IMG/VR virus record: IMGVR_UViG_3300020215_000098
Coordinates: 1-37,154 of that record
Source: a virus
Direction: 5' to 3' (one strand)
Length of the DNA: 37,154 nucleotides
The first letter of the stretch is position 1. Each line of letters begins with the position of its first letter. Of this stretch, positions 30,580-37,154 are shown one piece after another. Made by a program: the position numbers and the translations under genes. Below the pieces are notes generated by a model. That model did no database searches. It was not told the DNA's origin and was given only the letters and a program-made list of their open reading frames with translations.

Positions 30580-31338
30580 TTAGATGGAGCGGCTGCAAGC
30601 CAGGTAGCGAACCGTGACAGCCTTCGCCGCCGCCGCGCCAGTGGCCGCAACGCCGATGTAGGGCTTGAAATCTTCGCCGCTTACCAGCGCGGGGAAGAGA
30701 CTGTTGCCGGACGGCGCGATGTTCTTGCCGTTGATGCTCACCGTGAAGCGACGTTCGCTGTCAACGTCGATACAGATGCGGTACGCGGTCGAAGCGGCAA
30801 CCGTGATGCCCGTATCGGTTTCAACGTCAGCACCGTCGCGGCTGTGAACGATGACGAACTTGGACGGCAGCGTCGAATGGCCGGAATCCACGCGAACAAA
30901 CACCTGGTCATCGTCGGTGGCGACCGTCGGAGTGTTCGTCAGCTTGAAGCCTGCCCACGCCAGATAATTAGCGACGGACGATCCCGTCTGAATGATCGTC
31001 TCGAAACTCGGGGACTTTTCCGAAGACCACTGGCTGGCGACAGCCCACGCGCTCTGCGTGGAGTCGAGATGCGGCAGGAGGATGCCCTGGTCATTGTCCG
31101 CGCCGGCAGTCGTCAGGGTGATGCCGCCACCCGTGGCGAAAGTGCAGAGGGCCGTCGTCATGTTGGTGCCGAGGACTTCGAAGTCACGATTGGCGATGTT
31201 GGCGGCCAGATGCGCGGCGGCGTTGGAGTTTTCGTCCAGCGCAATCACGGCGTTCAAGGCGGGGCGCTTCAGGAACCGCTCAATCAGTCCGAAGCGATTG
31301 GCCTTTGCAAAGTACAGGTCATCAAGAATGCGGCTCAT
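30580..31338 (-). CDS. Concanavalin-like capsid-associated protein (252 aa)
   Basis: The product is beta-rich with the run SKFVIVHSRDGADVETDTGI, TAYRICIDVDSERRFTVSING, typical of LamG/concanavalin A-like domains in phage virion proteins. The N-terminal 40 residues (RILDDLYFAKANRFGLIERF) are helical and might attach to the capsid. It lies just after the capsid genes and before the terminator. A decoration or head fibre role is inferred. Confidence 0.6.
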   Translation of the reverse strand: MSRILDDLYFAKANRFGLIERFLKRPALNAVIALDENSNAAAHLAANIANRDFEVLGTNMTTALCTFATGGGITLTTAGADNDQGILLPHLDSTQSAWAVASQWSSEKSPSFETIIQTGSSVANYLAWAGFKLTNTPTVATDDDQVFVRVDSGHSTLPSKFVIVHSRDGADVETDTGITVAASTAYRICIDVDSERRFTVSINGKNIAPSGNSLFPALVSGEDFKPYIGVAATGAAAAKAVTVRYLACSRSI

Positions 31339-31871
31339 TTGTTTCCATGCTCCTTAGTTTTAACGCCTGCGGTTGGCGGCGGCGTCTGCTTGGGTGCTTC
31401 TGGCTGCTGCACGGGCATCGCGCCCATAAATGCTTTCGCCATTTCGTGCATCGTTCCTGCGGCCTTCTCTGCGAGCTTCGCGCCGCGATTCTTAATCACT
31501 GCCTCTTTCTGTTCGTCGTCCTGCTTGCGGCAGGCGGCTTCTTCTTCAGCCGTGGCCAGTCGCCACTCACCGCTGAACATCATTTCCGCATGATTCAGAT
31601 GGCCGGCGTAGGCCATCTTCGGGCTGCTGCACTCCAAGTCCTGCTCGGGCTCGTGGCACGTCAGGTTCGGGTAGATATGCAGCGCGGGGTTGTTCTTACT
31701 GATGGCGCAGATGATGAAACGGTCATCGCCCGTCTTGCCGCGCTTTTCGTTCTCTGCCACGCACTGCTTGATGAACTTGTAGCAAGCCCGCACGATTTCC
31801 CGGTGGCTCTTGAACTCAAGCTGCTTTCCCGTCACCGGGTCAAAGGCGATGACTGTTGAACCTAACGGCAT
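31335..31871 (-). CDS. Hypothetical head-region protein (178 aa)
   Basis: The product (MPLGSTVIAFDPVTGKQLEF, REIVRACYKFIKQCVAENEK, then a charged EEEAACRKQDDEQKEAV helix) ends in a Pro-rich tail (VQQPEAPKQTPPPTAGV). GGAGACAG before the ATG at 31871 is a good ribosome site. It may be a capsid-associated or head completion protein. It lies between major capsid and the concanavalin-like gene. No family recognised. Confidence 0.55.
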   Translation of the reverse strand: MPLGSTVIAFDPVTGKQLEFKSHREIVRACYKFIKQCVAENEKRGKTGDDRFIICAISKNNPALHIYPNLTCHEPEQDLECSSPKMAYAGHLNHAEMMFSGEWRLATAEEEAACRKQDDEQKEAVIKNRGAKLAEKAAGTMHEMAKAFMGAMPVQQPEAPKQTPPPTAGVKTKEHGNK

Positions 31872-31894
31872 TCGTCTGTCTCCTGTTCTGGCGA

Positions 31895-32824
31895 CTAGCT
31901 GCGCAGTTCGATTCCGTAGTCGTCATTCACTTCGGCGTAGCCGTAGAGCACGCGAACGATGATTTCATCGCTCAGGGTAGAACCGTCCCACTGCTGGACG
32001 ATCTGGAAGGCGATGGCCGATTCCTGGTCGAAGATGTTGATGGCCTGCGCCGCGTTCGACTTCGGAGCGGTCGGCATGCGCATCGCAATCGCGATAGCGG
32101 ACGGGTTGAACACCAAGTTGCTGGTGCTCGTGCCCGACTTCGGCACGGCGTGACAGGGATACAGGCGGATGCGATGGAACAAGCGGCCCGCGCCATAGCC
32201 GTCTTCAAACTTCGGATTGCTCAAGCCGGTCTGGTCCGCAGCAGTGAACGCGGAAAGCAGATTCAGCGCATACCAGCCGTTCGCATCGGGCTTGATAAGG
32301 CCGATGTACGGGCCGGGGATGCGGGCGGTATCGAGCTTCTGCGCGGCTTCGGAGATTTCGGCTTCCGTGAGCGCAGTGTTGTAGGTTCCGGCGTTGGCAT
32401 TGTTGGCGAAGCTGGAGGCCAGTGACAGAACGTCTTCTTCCATACCGTTCAGCACGGCGGCGATTTGCGAGCGTAGTAAGCCTTCGGCGATGGCGTTGCC
32501 ACCAAGCGCAGCGGCCACAGTCGTCATGGACAGCGCCTTGTAGCGGTGCTTGTTGATGGTCACCGTTTGGCTGCTGCCAACATCATCGTCCTTCGTGATG
32601 GCGCTGCCGTCAGTCAACAGGCGGGAAGTCTGGTTCGGAGCGCTCCACACTTTGCAGGTATCGCCCTGCTCCATGATGTCGCCGGAAACGTCCGTCACGA
32701 AACGCAGAGGCGAACCCTGATTGCGACGGGCTTCGATAACGAGGTCCGAAAGATACTGCACCTGCACGTTTGCGCCGCTGGAACCGATGGAGGCGGCTGC
32801 ACTGGTAATCGGCTGATTGGCCAC
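31895..32824 (-). CDS. Major capsid protein
   Basis: The 309-aa product fits a HK97-fold coat protein: N-terminal arm, then ITKDDDVGSSQTVTINKHRY, AEGLLRSQIAAVLNGMEEDV, TEAEISEAAQKLDTARIPGP, a strand with YIGLIKPDANGWY and a C-terminal AIAFQIVQQWDGSTLSDEII. It follows the scaffold gene, 18 bases away, as in most tailed phages. The start is GTG at 32824 with AAGGATT upstream. The helical E-loop features are not visible by eye, so the HK97 call is on order and general pattern. Confidence 0.75.
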   Translation of the reverse strand: MANQPITSAAASIGSSGANVQVQYLSDLVIEARRNQGSPLRFVTDVSGDIMEQGDTCKVWSAPNQTSRLLTDGSAITKDDDVGSSQTVTINKHRYKALSMTTVAAALGGNAIAEGLLRSQIAAVLNGMEEDVLSLASSFANNANAGTYNTALTEAEISEAAQKLDTARIPGPYIGLIKPDANGWYALNLLSAFTAADQTGLSNPKFEDGYGAGRLFHRIRLYPCHAVPKSGTSTSNLVFNPSAIAIAMRMPTAPKSNAAQAINIFDQESAIAFQIVQQWDGSTLSDEIIVRVLYGYAEVNDDYGIELRS

Positions 32825-32842
32825 TTGATGAATCCTTTTCGC

Positions 32843-33520
32843 TTAACGATTGGCGTTGTCTTCGGCCTGGAGCGCGGCGAAATACGCCTTTCTGTCCTTG
32901 GCCTTGAGTTCCAATCGTTCCTGCTGACTCATTTCCGAGAAGGATTTCGCTTGGCCTGGAGCCACGGCACCATTGGCGCGCGGGACTCCTGCAACGGCGG
33001 GCGCTGGAACGTAGTTTTTGCCCTTGGACTTCATGAAGGACGCAACTAATTCCGCTACGGGTTTGGCTTGTCCGAAGTCGTCTTGATAGGTCACCGCATC
33101 TGTTTCGCGGTCACAAGTAATCTTGTGCCGCTTCTGGAGGTGGTCCATCAAGACTTCTTCATTATCTGGCGTTACACCATGGGCCTTGAGTGCATCGCGA
33201 AGCGTGGAGGAGACAATCTTCGCGTCTGCTCTGGCCTGTCGCTGCTCCACCTCGTTCAACCTGTCGCTAATCGCTTTTTCAGCGGTTGGCGTTGTGCCGG
33301 TTGATTCGGATTTCGCGGGCGAGGATGACTTTAAACGCCTGACTTCAGCCGTAGCCCAATCAAGGGAACGCTTAAGCTCAGCAAATTCTTCTTTGGAAAC
33401 GTAGTCGGTTTTTTCGGCCGATTTGGACTCGGGGGCCGGTACCGATGCGCCGCTTGTTGAAGACCCTGTAGCGGCTGAAGCAGGTGCCGGAGGATTAGCT
33501 CCGTTGGTTACTTCAGTCAT
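32843..33520 (-). CDS. Scaffolding-like protein (225 aa)
   Basis: The product is highly charged and helical. An Ala/Ser/Pro-rich N-terminus is followed by KTDYVSKEEFAELKRSLDWA and a long coiled coil (KAISDRLNEVEQRQARADAK). The C-terminus (LELKAKDRKAYFAALQAE) probably contacts the coat protein. It sits directly before the major capsid gene, the usual place for scaffold. GGAGGTATAGGA is an excellent ribosome site. Confidence 0.75.
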   Translation of the reverse strand: MTEVTNGANPPAPASAATGSSTSGASVPAPESKSAEKTDYVSKEEFAELKRSLDWATAEVRRLKSSSPAKSESTGTTPTAEKAISDRLNEVEQRQARADAKIVSSTLRDALKAHGVTPDNEEVLMDHLQKRHKITCDRETDAVTYQDDFGQAKPVAELVASFMKSKGKNYVPAPAVAGVPRANGAVAPGQAKSFSEMSQQERLELKAKDRKAYFAALQAEDNANR

Positions 33521-33521
33521 T

Positions 33522-33550
33522 CCTATACCTCCGTTCGTTCACTTTGTCAA
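33522..33550 (-). promoter_or_regulatory. Candidate late internal promoter before major capsid gene
   Basis: On the minus strand TTGACA (33545-33550, exact -35) is 17 bases from TATAGG (33522-33527, four of six). The start would fall just after the scaffold ATG, so the transcript would serve the major capsid and later genes rather than scaffold. CACTT-GACA-AAGTG around the -35 is also a small dyad. The site overlaps the scaffold ribosome binding site, which may be coincidence. Confidence 0.35.
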
Positions 33551-33566
33551 GTGGCACGAAAACGCT

Positions 33567-34991
33567 TTATTGTGTTACCGTGGCCGCGTCCTGCTTGGCT
33601 ACCTCTTGTTTTGTGTTGTTGATGCTCTGTGTCGGAACGCCGCTTAACGTGGGCAATTCTTCTTTTTCGTCCAAGCCTTTAATCTCGTATTCGCCCGCGC
33701 CGCGAACCGTTTGGATGATGTCCAGCACGTATTCGAATGCGTCCTTGATGGCCCCGCGATAGGTGGAAATCATCGTCTTTGCGGCGGCGTGGTCGGTAAT
33801 TTTTGCACCTAAGCCCTGACGCGGGTTCTGAACTTGAGCGGGAGCGAGTAGGGGCAGGGCTTGCGCGGCCGCGTAAAGCTTGTCGCGCTTATTTTTGACG
33901 TGCTCGCGGTATTCGGCGAATGGGCCTGAGGCGGGGGCAAGCCATGATGCGTCTTCGGTGGTACGCAGAACCCATGCAGTAAGTTCACCCGCTGTGAGCG
34001 CACGGCCTTTCGCGTCACCCTCCAGTTTCAATAGCATCATTTGATAGCAGTTGGCGAAATACAAAAACTCAAGCGCCGCTTCCGCATTGAACAGATTCAA
34101 TGAAGGCGTGGCGAGTCGATTCATCAGCCACATGCCGGCGGGAATGCGAACGCGTGCAACCGGGAGCTTGCCCTGGTAATTGTAAGGTTGAAGCGTCTCG
34201 CCCTTGATGTGCGTTTTCTTGGCGTCTTTCCATTCTTCGCCAATTTTCTTTTCTGCTACGTAGTCCCGTCGGCCAGCCGGAGTTAAGTAGGTCCAGCAAT
34301 GACGTTCTTTCTCGGCCTTCTCAAGGTTTGCGCGAATCGGCGTGACAGTGTGCAGGCGAATCCAGACGAGATTTCCGCGCTCGTCTTCCGTCCAATCGTC
34401 TACATGCTCGGCGCAATAGGTGCAGATGCGGCCATCCAGCGCCTTACTTATTAACGCCTGTTCAAGAGTCGAATCTGGTGGCGCGCCGCCTGGTAAATCC
34501 GCCGCTACGTAGGCGCGTCCGTAAATCAAAAGCTGCACGGCAACGTCGAGCGTCTGCGCGCTGAAGTCCAAGCCAGTGCCGTCAACGTCTTCGTTCAATT
34601 CTTTTAAATAGGCGTCTTCGCTCTCGATTGACGGGCTTTGCGTAAAGATGTTTCCGGCATGCCAGTCGATGATTGACGAGGCGTCTTCGGAATGGGTAGC
34701 ACAGGCAAGACGGGCTTTAGCGAAGGATTTGTTTAGCGTGTCCTGTTCGCGGGGGTTTAGGTACAGCCCCTTGTTTTTCTCGAAGCGTTCGCCGCCTTCG
34801 TAGATGTCACCGCACTTCTGCAAAATGCCGATCTTCTTGCCTGATGGCGTGGTGACGAGTGGGTTGTAGCAGGGATGACATTCGAGGAGTGTCGAAAGTA
34901 GAATGGAATCGGGTAGCGATGAGGAGTCCGATGGCCGAGTTGCGTCAGCGGTCGGGCTGGAGGCTGCCGAAAGTTTTTCGGACTCGGCCAT
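33567..34991 (-). CDS. Portal protein (DUF4055-like)
   Basis: The 474-aa product has the portal pattern: an N-terminal variable part, a region KGLYLNPREQDTLNKSFAKA, LDFSAQTLDVAVQLLIYGRAYV, and ANLEKAEKERHCWTYLTPAG, then a long helical C-terminus with DAFEYVLDIIQTVRGAGEYE. It resembles the DUF4055-type portals. It forms the dodecameric channel for DNA entry. It is divergent from terminase, which is uncommon. The ATG at 34991 is used; a GTG at 35027 is an alternative. Confidence 0.8.
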   Translation of the reverse strand: MAESEKLSAASSPTADATRPSDSSSLPDSILLSTLLECHPCYNPLVTTPSGKKIGILQKCGDIYEGGERFEKNKGLYLNPREQDTLNKSFAKARLACATHSEDASSIIDWHAGNIFTQSPSIESEDAYLKELNEDVDGTGLDFSAQTLDVAVQLLIYGRAYVAADLPGGAPPDSTLEQALISKALDGRICTYCAEHVDDWTEDERGNLVWIRLHTVTPIRANLEKAEKERHCWTYLTPAGRRDYVAEKKIGEEWKDAKKTHIKGETLQPYNYQGKLPVARVRIPAGMWLMNRLATPSLNLFNAEAALEFLYFANCYQMMLLKLEGDAKGRALTAGELTAWVLRTTEDASWLAPASGPFAEYREHVKNKRDKLYAAAQALPLLAPAQVQNPRQGLGAKITDHAAAKTMISTYRGAIKDAFEYVLDIIQTVRGAGEYEIKGLDEKEELPTLSGVPTQSINNTKQEVAKQDAATVTQ

Positions 34992-35037
34992 CGGAATCTT
35001 AAATTTCCGGGGAGGCCGACACTTCACGCAACCGCGA

Positions 35038-35066
35038 CTTTTACTTTCTCATGGAAAGTTTGTCAA
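35038..35066 (-). promoter_or_regulatory. Probable late promoter for head genes
   Basis: On the minus strand TTGACA (35061-35066, exact) lies 17 bases from TAAAAG (35038-35043, four of six). It faces portal, whose ATG is at 34991, leaving a 5' leader of about 40 bases. A 14-bp palindrome begins 4 bases upstream of the -35, so the promoter may be regulated. Confidence 0.55.
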
Positions 35067-35069
35067 GAG

Positions 35070-35083
35070 TAATGTATACATTA
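35070..35083. promoter_or_regulatory. Palindromic operator candidate between portal and terminase
   Basis: TAATGTATACATTA is a perfect 14-bp palindrome placed between the divergent portal and terminase genes, next to the -35 of the leftward promoter. It is a good candidate site for a dimeric regulator controlling both late directions. No + strand promoter with a good -35/-10 pair was found here. Confidence 0.5.
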
Positions 35084-35121
35084 TTTCGTAGTATCATGCA
35101 CATAGCCCTTGGATGCCTCTA

Positions 35122-35412
35122 ATGGCTGAAATCCACGAACTCCCGAAAAGACGAACGCCCAAGCAATTAGCCCGTGCCTACATGATGGGCGAGCTAGACC
35201 CTGCCGACTACCCGACGCAGGGCGGCCTTCGAAACTGGATGCTGCTTGCAGACCACGCGGAATCTGAAATCGCACGTGACGCCGCCCTTCGCGCTCTTGA
35301 GAAACTGGCCAATCTCGGCCACGACTTTGATGGAGACATGACCGTCGAGTGCAAGCTGATAGCGATAAAGAATGACGGAAAAGGCAACATTGAACGGATT
35401 GCCTCCGCATGA
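35122..35412 (+). CDS. Terminase small subunit-like (96 aa)
   Basis: The product (MAEIHELPKRRTPKQLARAY, MMGELDPADYPTQGGLRNWM and a helical AALRALEKLANLG) is mostly helical and lies directly before terminase large, with ATGA overlap at 35409-35412. The basic N-terminus and helix-turn-helix-like region fit DNA recognition at the packaging site. ATGs at 35113 and 35122 are both possible; neither has a strong ribosome site. Confidence 0.6.
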   Translation: MAEIHELPKRRTPKQLARAYMMGELDPADYPTQGGLRNWMLLADHAESEIARDAALRALEKLANLGHDFDGDMTVECKLIAIKNDGKGNIERIASA

Positions 35413-36698
35413 TGACAGTCGAGTTGTTCGCGACTCCAGAGCAATTTGAAATCATCAACTGCACGGCTCGGTTTATGGGCCTGTTCGCCGGCAGACGATG
35501 GGGCAAAACCGACACTTTCTTTAATCGCTGCGTTAAGCGCTGCCTTGAAACGCCAGGCTTTCAGTACGTCTACGTCGCGCCATCCTACGGGCTCGCCAAA
35601 GAGCAATACGACAGAATCAGCGCCAGCCTTGGGCAACTTGTTAAGCGCGCCGTGGGACAGCCCAAGCCCGTCATCGAACTGATGAACGGCTCACGCATTC
35701 ATTTCCGCAGTTTCGACAAGCCGAAATATCTTCGCGGCCTGCGTCGCATTGGTGAGGTATGGGCGGATGAGATTCAAGACTTCAAGTCGGATGAGTTCTG
35801 GACGGTTCTAACGCCGCTCGTTGGCGACGTTCGCGGGACAATCGTTGTCTCCGGACAGTTTCGCGGGTTGGGCTGCTGGTACTATGAACCGTTCTATGCC
35901 AAAGGCCAAGTTGAAGGGCAGAACGTTTACAAAAGCTGGAAGAAACCAACCTCCAGCGGCCTAGTCTTTCAGGACGAAGGCGGGCGCGAATGGTTGCGGA
36001 TGAAGCAATCCGTGCTGACTAAGGCGCAATACCTTCAAGAGTACGAATGCGAGCCAGTAGCCAATCAAGCCGCTGTGTTTCTGACGGAAGATTTGATAGC
36101 GTGCAAGACGGGCGAAGCACTCGAAAAGCCCCGTCGCGGCGCAATCTACATCATCGGTTATGACTTGGGTGAAATGGCCGATCCATCGGCGCTATGTGTT
36201 CTTGACCATGAATTGAAAACCGTTGTCTATACGGAGCAAATCCCACTACGCACGAAGCATGAAGTGCAGGCGGCGAACTTGGCAGGCAAGGCGAACTTTT
36301 GGAACAATGCCCAAGTGGTGATTGACGGAACGGCGGGCGGCGCAGGCGGGCAAAAGTTGTCAGACGAAAACATCAAACATTACCGCCGCCACATTCCAGA
36401 CGTGCGGGCGCTTGTGTGGGCACCAGGATTCAAGCGGGAAATGGTGCGGGCGCTCTCCCTTGAAATCGAACAACACACGATAAAGATTCCCGCTGCCCAT
36501 CGCCGGCTGCATGAACAGCTTGCGTCATTTGAATACAAGCGACGAGGCGAAGAGTACATCTATGGCGGGCCGATTGGCGGGCCTAGTGGGACTCAACACG
36601 ACGACGAAGTAGCGGCTTTGATGATGGCTAATCACGCGTCACGGGCTGGATGGGTGAAGGATCCTAATGCGATGCCGATTTCGCGGATGATGTACTAG
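35409..36698 (+). CDS. terL: Terminase large subunit
   Basis: The 429-aa enzyme has an ATPase domain with Walker A AGRRWGKT (residues 27-34), Walker B GEVWADEIQ with catalytic Glu121, and a VVSGQF coupling segment. The C-terminal nuclease domain starts at IYIIGYDLGEMADPSAL (Asp252), with VVIDGTAGG and a late TQHDDEVAAL supplying acidic residues. It pumps and cuts DNA at the portal. It ends 35 bases past the end of the convergent 73-aa gene. Confidence 0.95.
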   Translation: MMTVELFATPEQFEIINCTARFMGLFAGRRWGKTDTFFNRCVKRCLETPGFQYVYVAPSYGLAKEQYDRISASLGQLVKRAVGQPKPVIELMNGSRIHFRSFDKPKYLRGLRRIGEVWADEIQDFKSDEFWTVLTPLVGDVRGTIVVSGQFRGLGCWYYEPFYAKGQVEGQNVYKSWKKPTSSGLVFQDEGGREWLRMKQSVLTKAQYLQEYECEPVANQAAVFLTEDLIACKTGEALEKPRRGAIYIIGYDLGEMADPSALCVLDHELKTVVYTEQIPLRTKHEVQAANLAGKANFWNNAQVVIDGTAGGAGGQKLSDENIKHYRRHIPDVRALVWAPGFKREMVRALSLEIEQHTIKIPAAHRRLHEQLASFEYKRRGEEYIYGGPIGGPSGTQHDDEVAALMMANHASRAGWVKDPNAMPISRMMY

Positions 36699-36885
36699 CC
36701 AAAAAGTGCGCTGTGTTAATCTTGTTGCCTAGTATGTCGTGATGGTGCCCGCCTTGACTGTGTTCTTGTTCTTCAAAATAAATCTGCGCGACACGATGCG
36801 CAACTTCGCTAAGTTCTGGCATCTCCACGAATGCTTTATTAATCGCTCGCCGTTCGGCAAGTGTGAGAGGTTTGGACTTTTTCAT
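36664..36885 (-). CDS. Small hypothetical protein (73 aa)
   Basis: From the ATG at 36885 (TTTGAGGACGAT upstream gives GAGG) the product reads MKKSKPLTLAERRAINKAFV, followed by ELSEVAHRVAQIYFEEQEH and a His-rich stretch (GGHHHDI). It is helical. The last 35 bases overlap terL antiparallel. It is convergent with terminase and could be the end of the early operon if the genome is circular. Confidence 0.6.
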   Translation of the reverse strand: MKKSKPLTLAERRAINKAFVEMPELSEVAHRVAQIYFEEQEHSQGGHHHDILGNKINTAHFLASTSSAKSASH

Positions 36886-36892
36886 ATCGTCC

Positions 36893-37117
36893 TCAAATTT
36901 CCTCAAATTTCGTCTCTTCTTCAAGCGTCCATTCAAGACCAAGATACTCTGCGCCTGCAATGAACCCGCGCACCCATGCATCCATTCCATCCCGCCTTAG
37001 CAGCCCGTCTGCCACCAACTGTCCGTTTGCAATCACAAGAACCTTGCAGTCGTTCTTTTCGCTGTAGTCGCGCAAACCTTTGTATATGTAGCGTTTAACT
37101 AAAAGCAATTTGTTCAT
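36893..37117 (-). CDS. Small hypothetical protein (74 aa)
   Basis: The product (MNKLLLVKRYIYKGLRDYSE, KVLVIANGQLVADGLLRR, FIAGAEYLGLEWTLEEETKF) is compact and could be an alpha/beta protein. AGAGGAACC is a good ribosome site before the ATG at 37117. It ends 8 bases before the next gene's start. Its own upstream neighbour lies outside the window. Confidence 0.65.
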   Translation of the reverse strand: MNKLLLVKRYIYKGLRDYSEKNDCKVLVIANGQLVADGLLRRDGMDAWVRGFIAGAEYLGLEWTLEEETKFEEI

Positions 37118-37154
37118 GGTTCCTCTTCTTTTTTCCCCACTTCACGCACGCAGG

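Noticed and set aside
30523-31593. A 356-codon + strand open frame opposite the concanavalin-like gene, and similar + strand frames through the capsid genes.
   Set aside because: They are antisense shadows of genes with clear starts, overlaps and family patterns on the minus strand.
1-37154. Circular closure by an end overlap.
   Set aside because: The last bases of the window do not repeat the first ones, so closure cannot be shown from the sequence, although gene order would suit a circular molecule.
1-37154. CRISPR arrays, insertion sequences, or a diversity-generating retroelement near the fibre genes.
   Set aside because: No regular spaced repeats, transposase or reverse transcriptase motif was seen.

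Overview
The window is almost entirely one temperate tailed-phage genome, seen in its free or circular form rather than as an integrated prophage. The evidence is a tyrosine integrase beside a 39-bp block identical in form to the 5' half of a tRNA-Leu(UAG) gene (the attachment site), with phage genes on both sides of that block, a CI-like repressor, a full set of head and tail genes, and a long early operon. The host is probably a diderm (Gram-negative) bacterium, because the lysis region has a lipoprotein and membrane-protein gene pair that overlap like Rz/Rz1 spanins. Most genes have clear Shine-Dalgarno sites and couple through ATGA, GTGA, TAATG or TAGTG overlaps. The host genus cannot be told from the sequence.

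Layout. Positions 14533 down to 38 form a leftward early operon of over 30 genes. It starts with a Phd/YefM-like protein and several helix-turn-helix proteins, then an orphan DNA methyltransferase, an ASCH-domain protein, an ERF annealing protein with a YqaJ-type exonuclease (a two-component recombination system), a string of small hypothetical genes, HNH, PD-(D/E)XK and GIY-YIG nucleases around a tyrosine-phosphatase-like gene, a replication initiator-like protein, a DnaB-like helicase and an MmcB-like nuclease. At the window edge a 343-bp unit carrying a 103-aa gene is duplicated in perfect tandem. Positions 14534-14668 are the divergent control region. Positions 14669-16911 (+ strand) carry the repressor, the integrase, attP and a small membrane protein.

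Positions 34991 down to 16924 are the leftward late region: portal, scaffold, major capsid, a capsid-associated protein and a concanavalin-like protein, then a strong terminator hairpin, a lysis-like cluster of small membrane and exported proteins, head-tail connectors, the major tail protein, a short tape-measure-like protein, distal tail, hub and fibre proteins, and two related DNRLRE-like tip proteins. Terminase small and large subunits (35122-36698) run on the + strand, divergent from portal across a 14-bp palindrome. Two small leftward genes at 36664-37117 would be the tail of the early operon if the molecule is circular.

The most unusual points are: (1) the attP site copies the 5' rather than the 3' half of the tRNA and starts 6 bp after the integrase stop, so a lysogen would place the rebuilt tRNA gene directly behind int; (2) the three largest gaps in the leftward operons each hold a perfect long-range inverted repeat, a possible family of structured leader RNAs; (3) lysis genes sit inside the morphogenesis module and no endolysin is recognisable; (4) a CX5R phosphatase is embedded among nuclease genes in the early operon.
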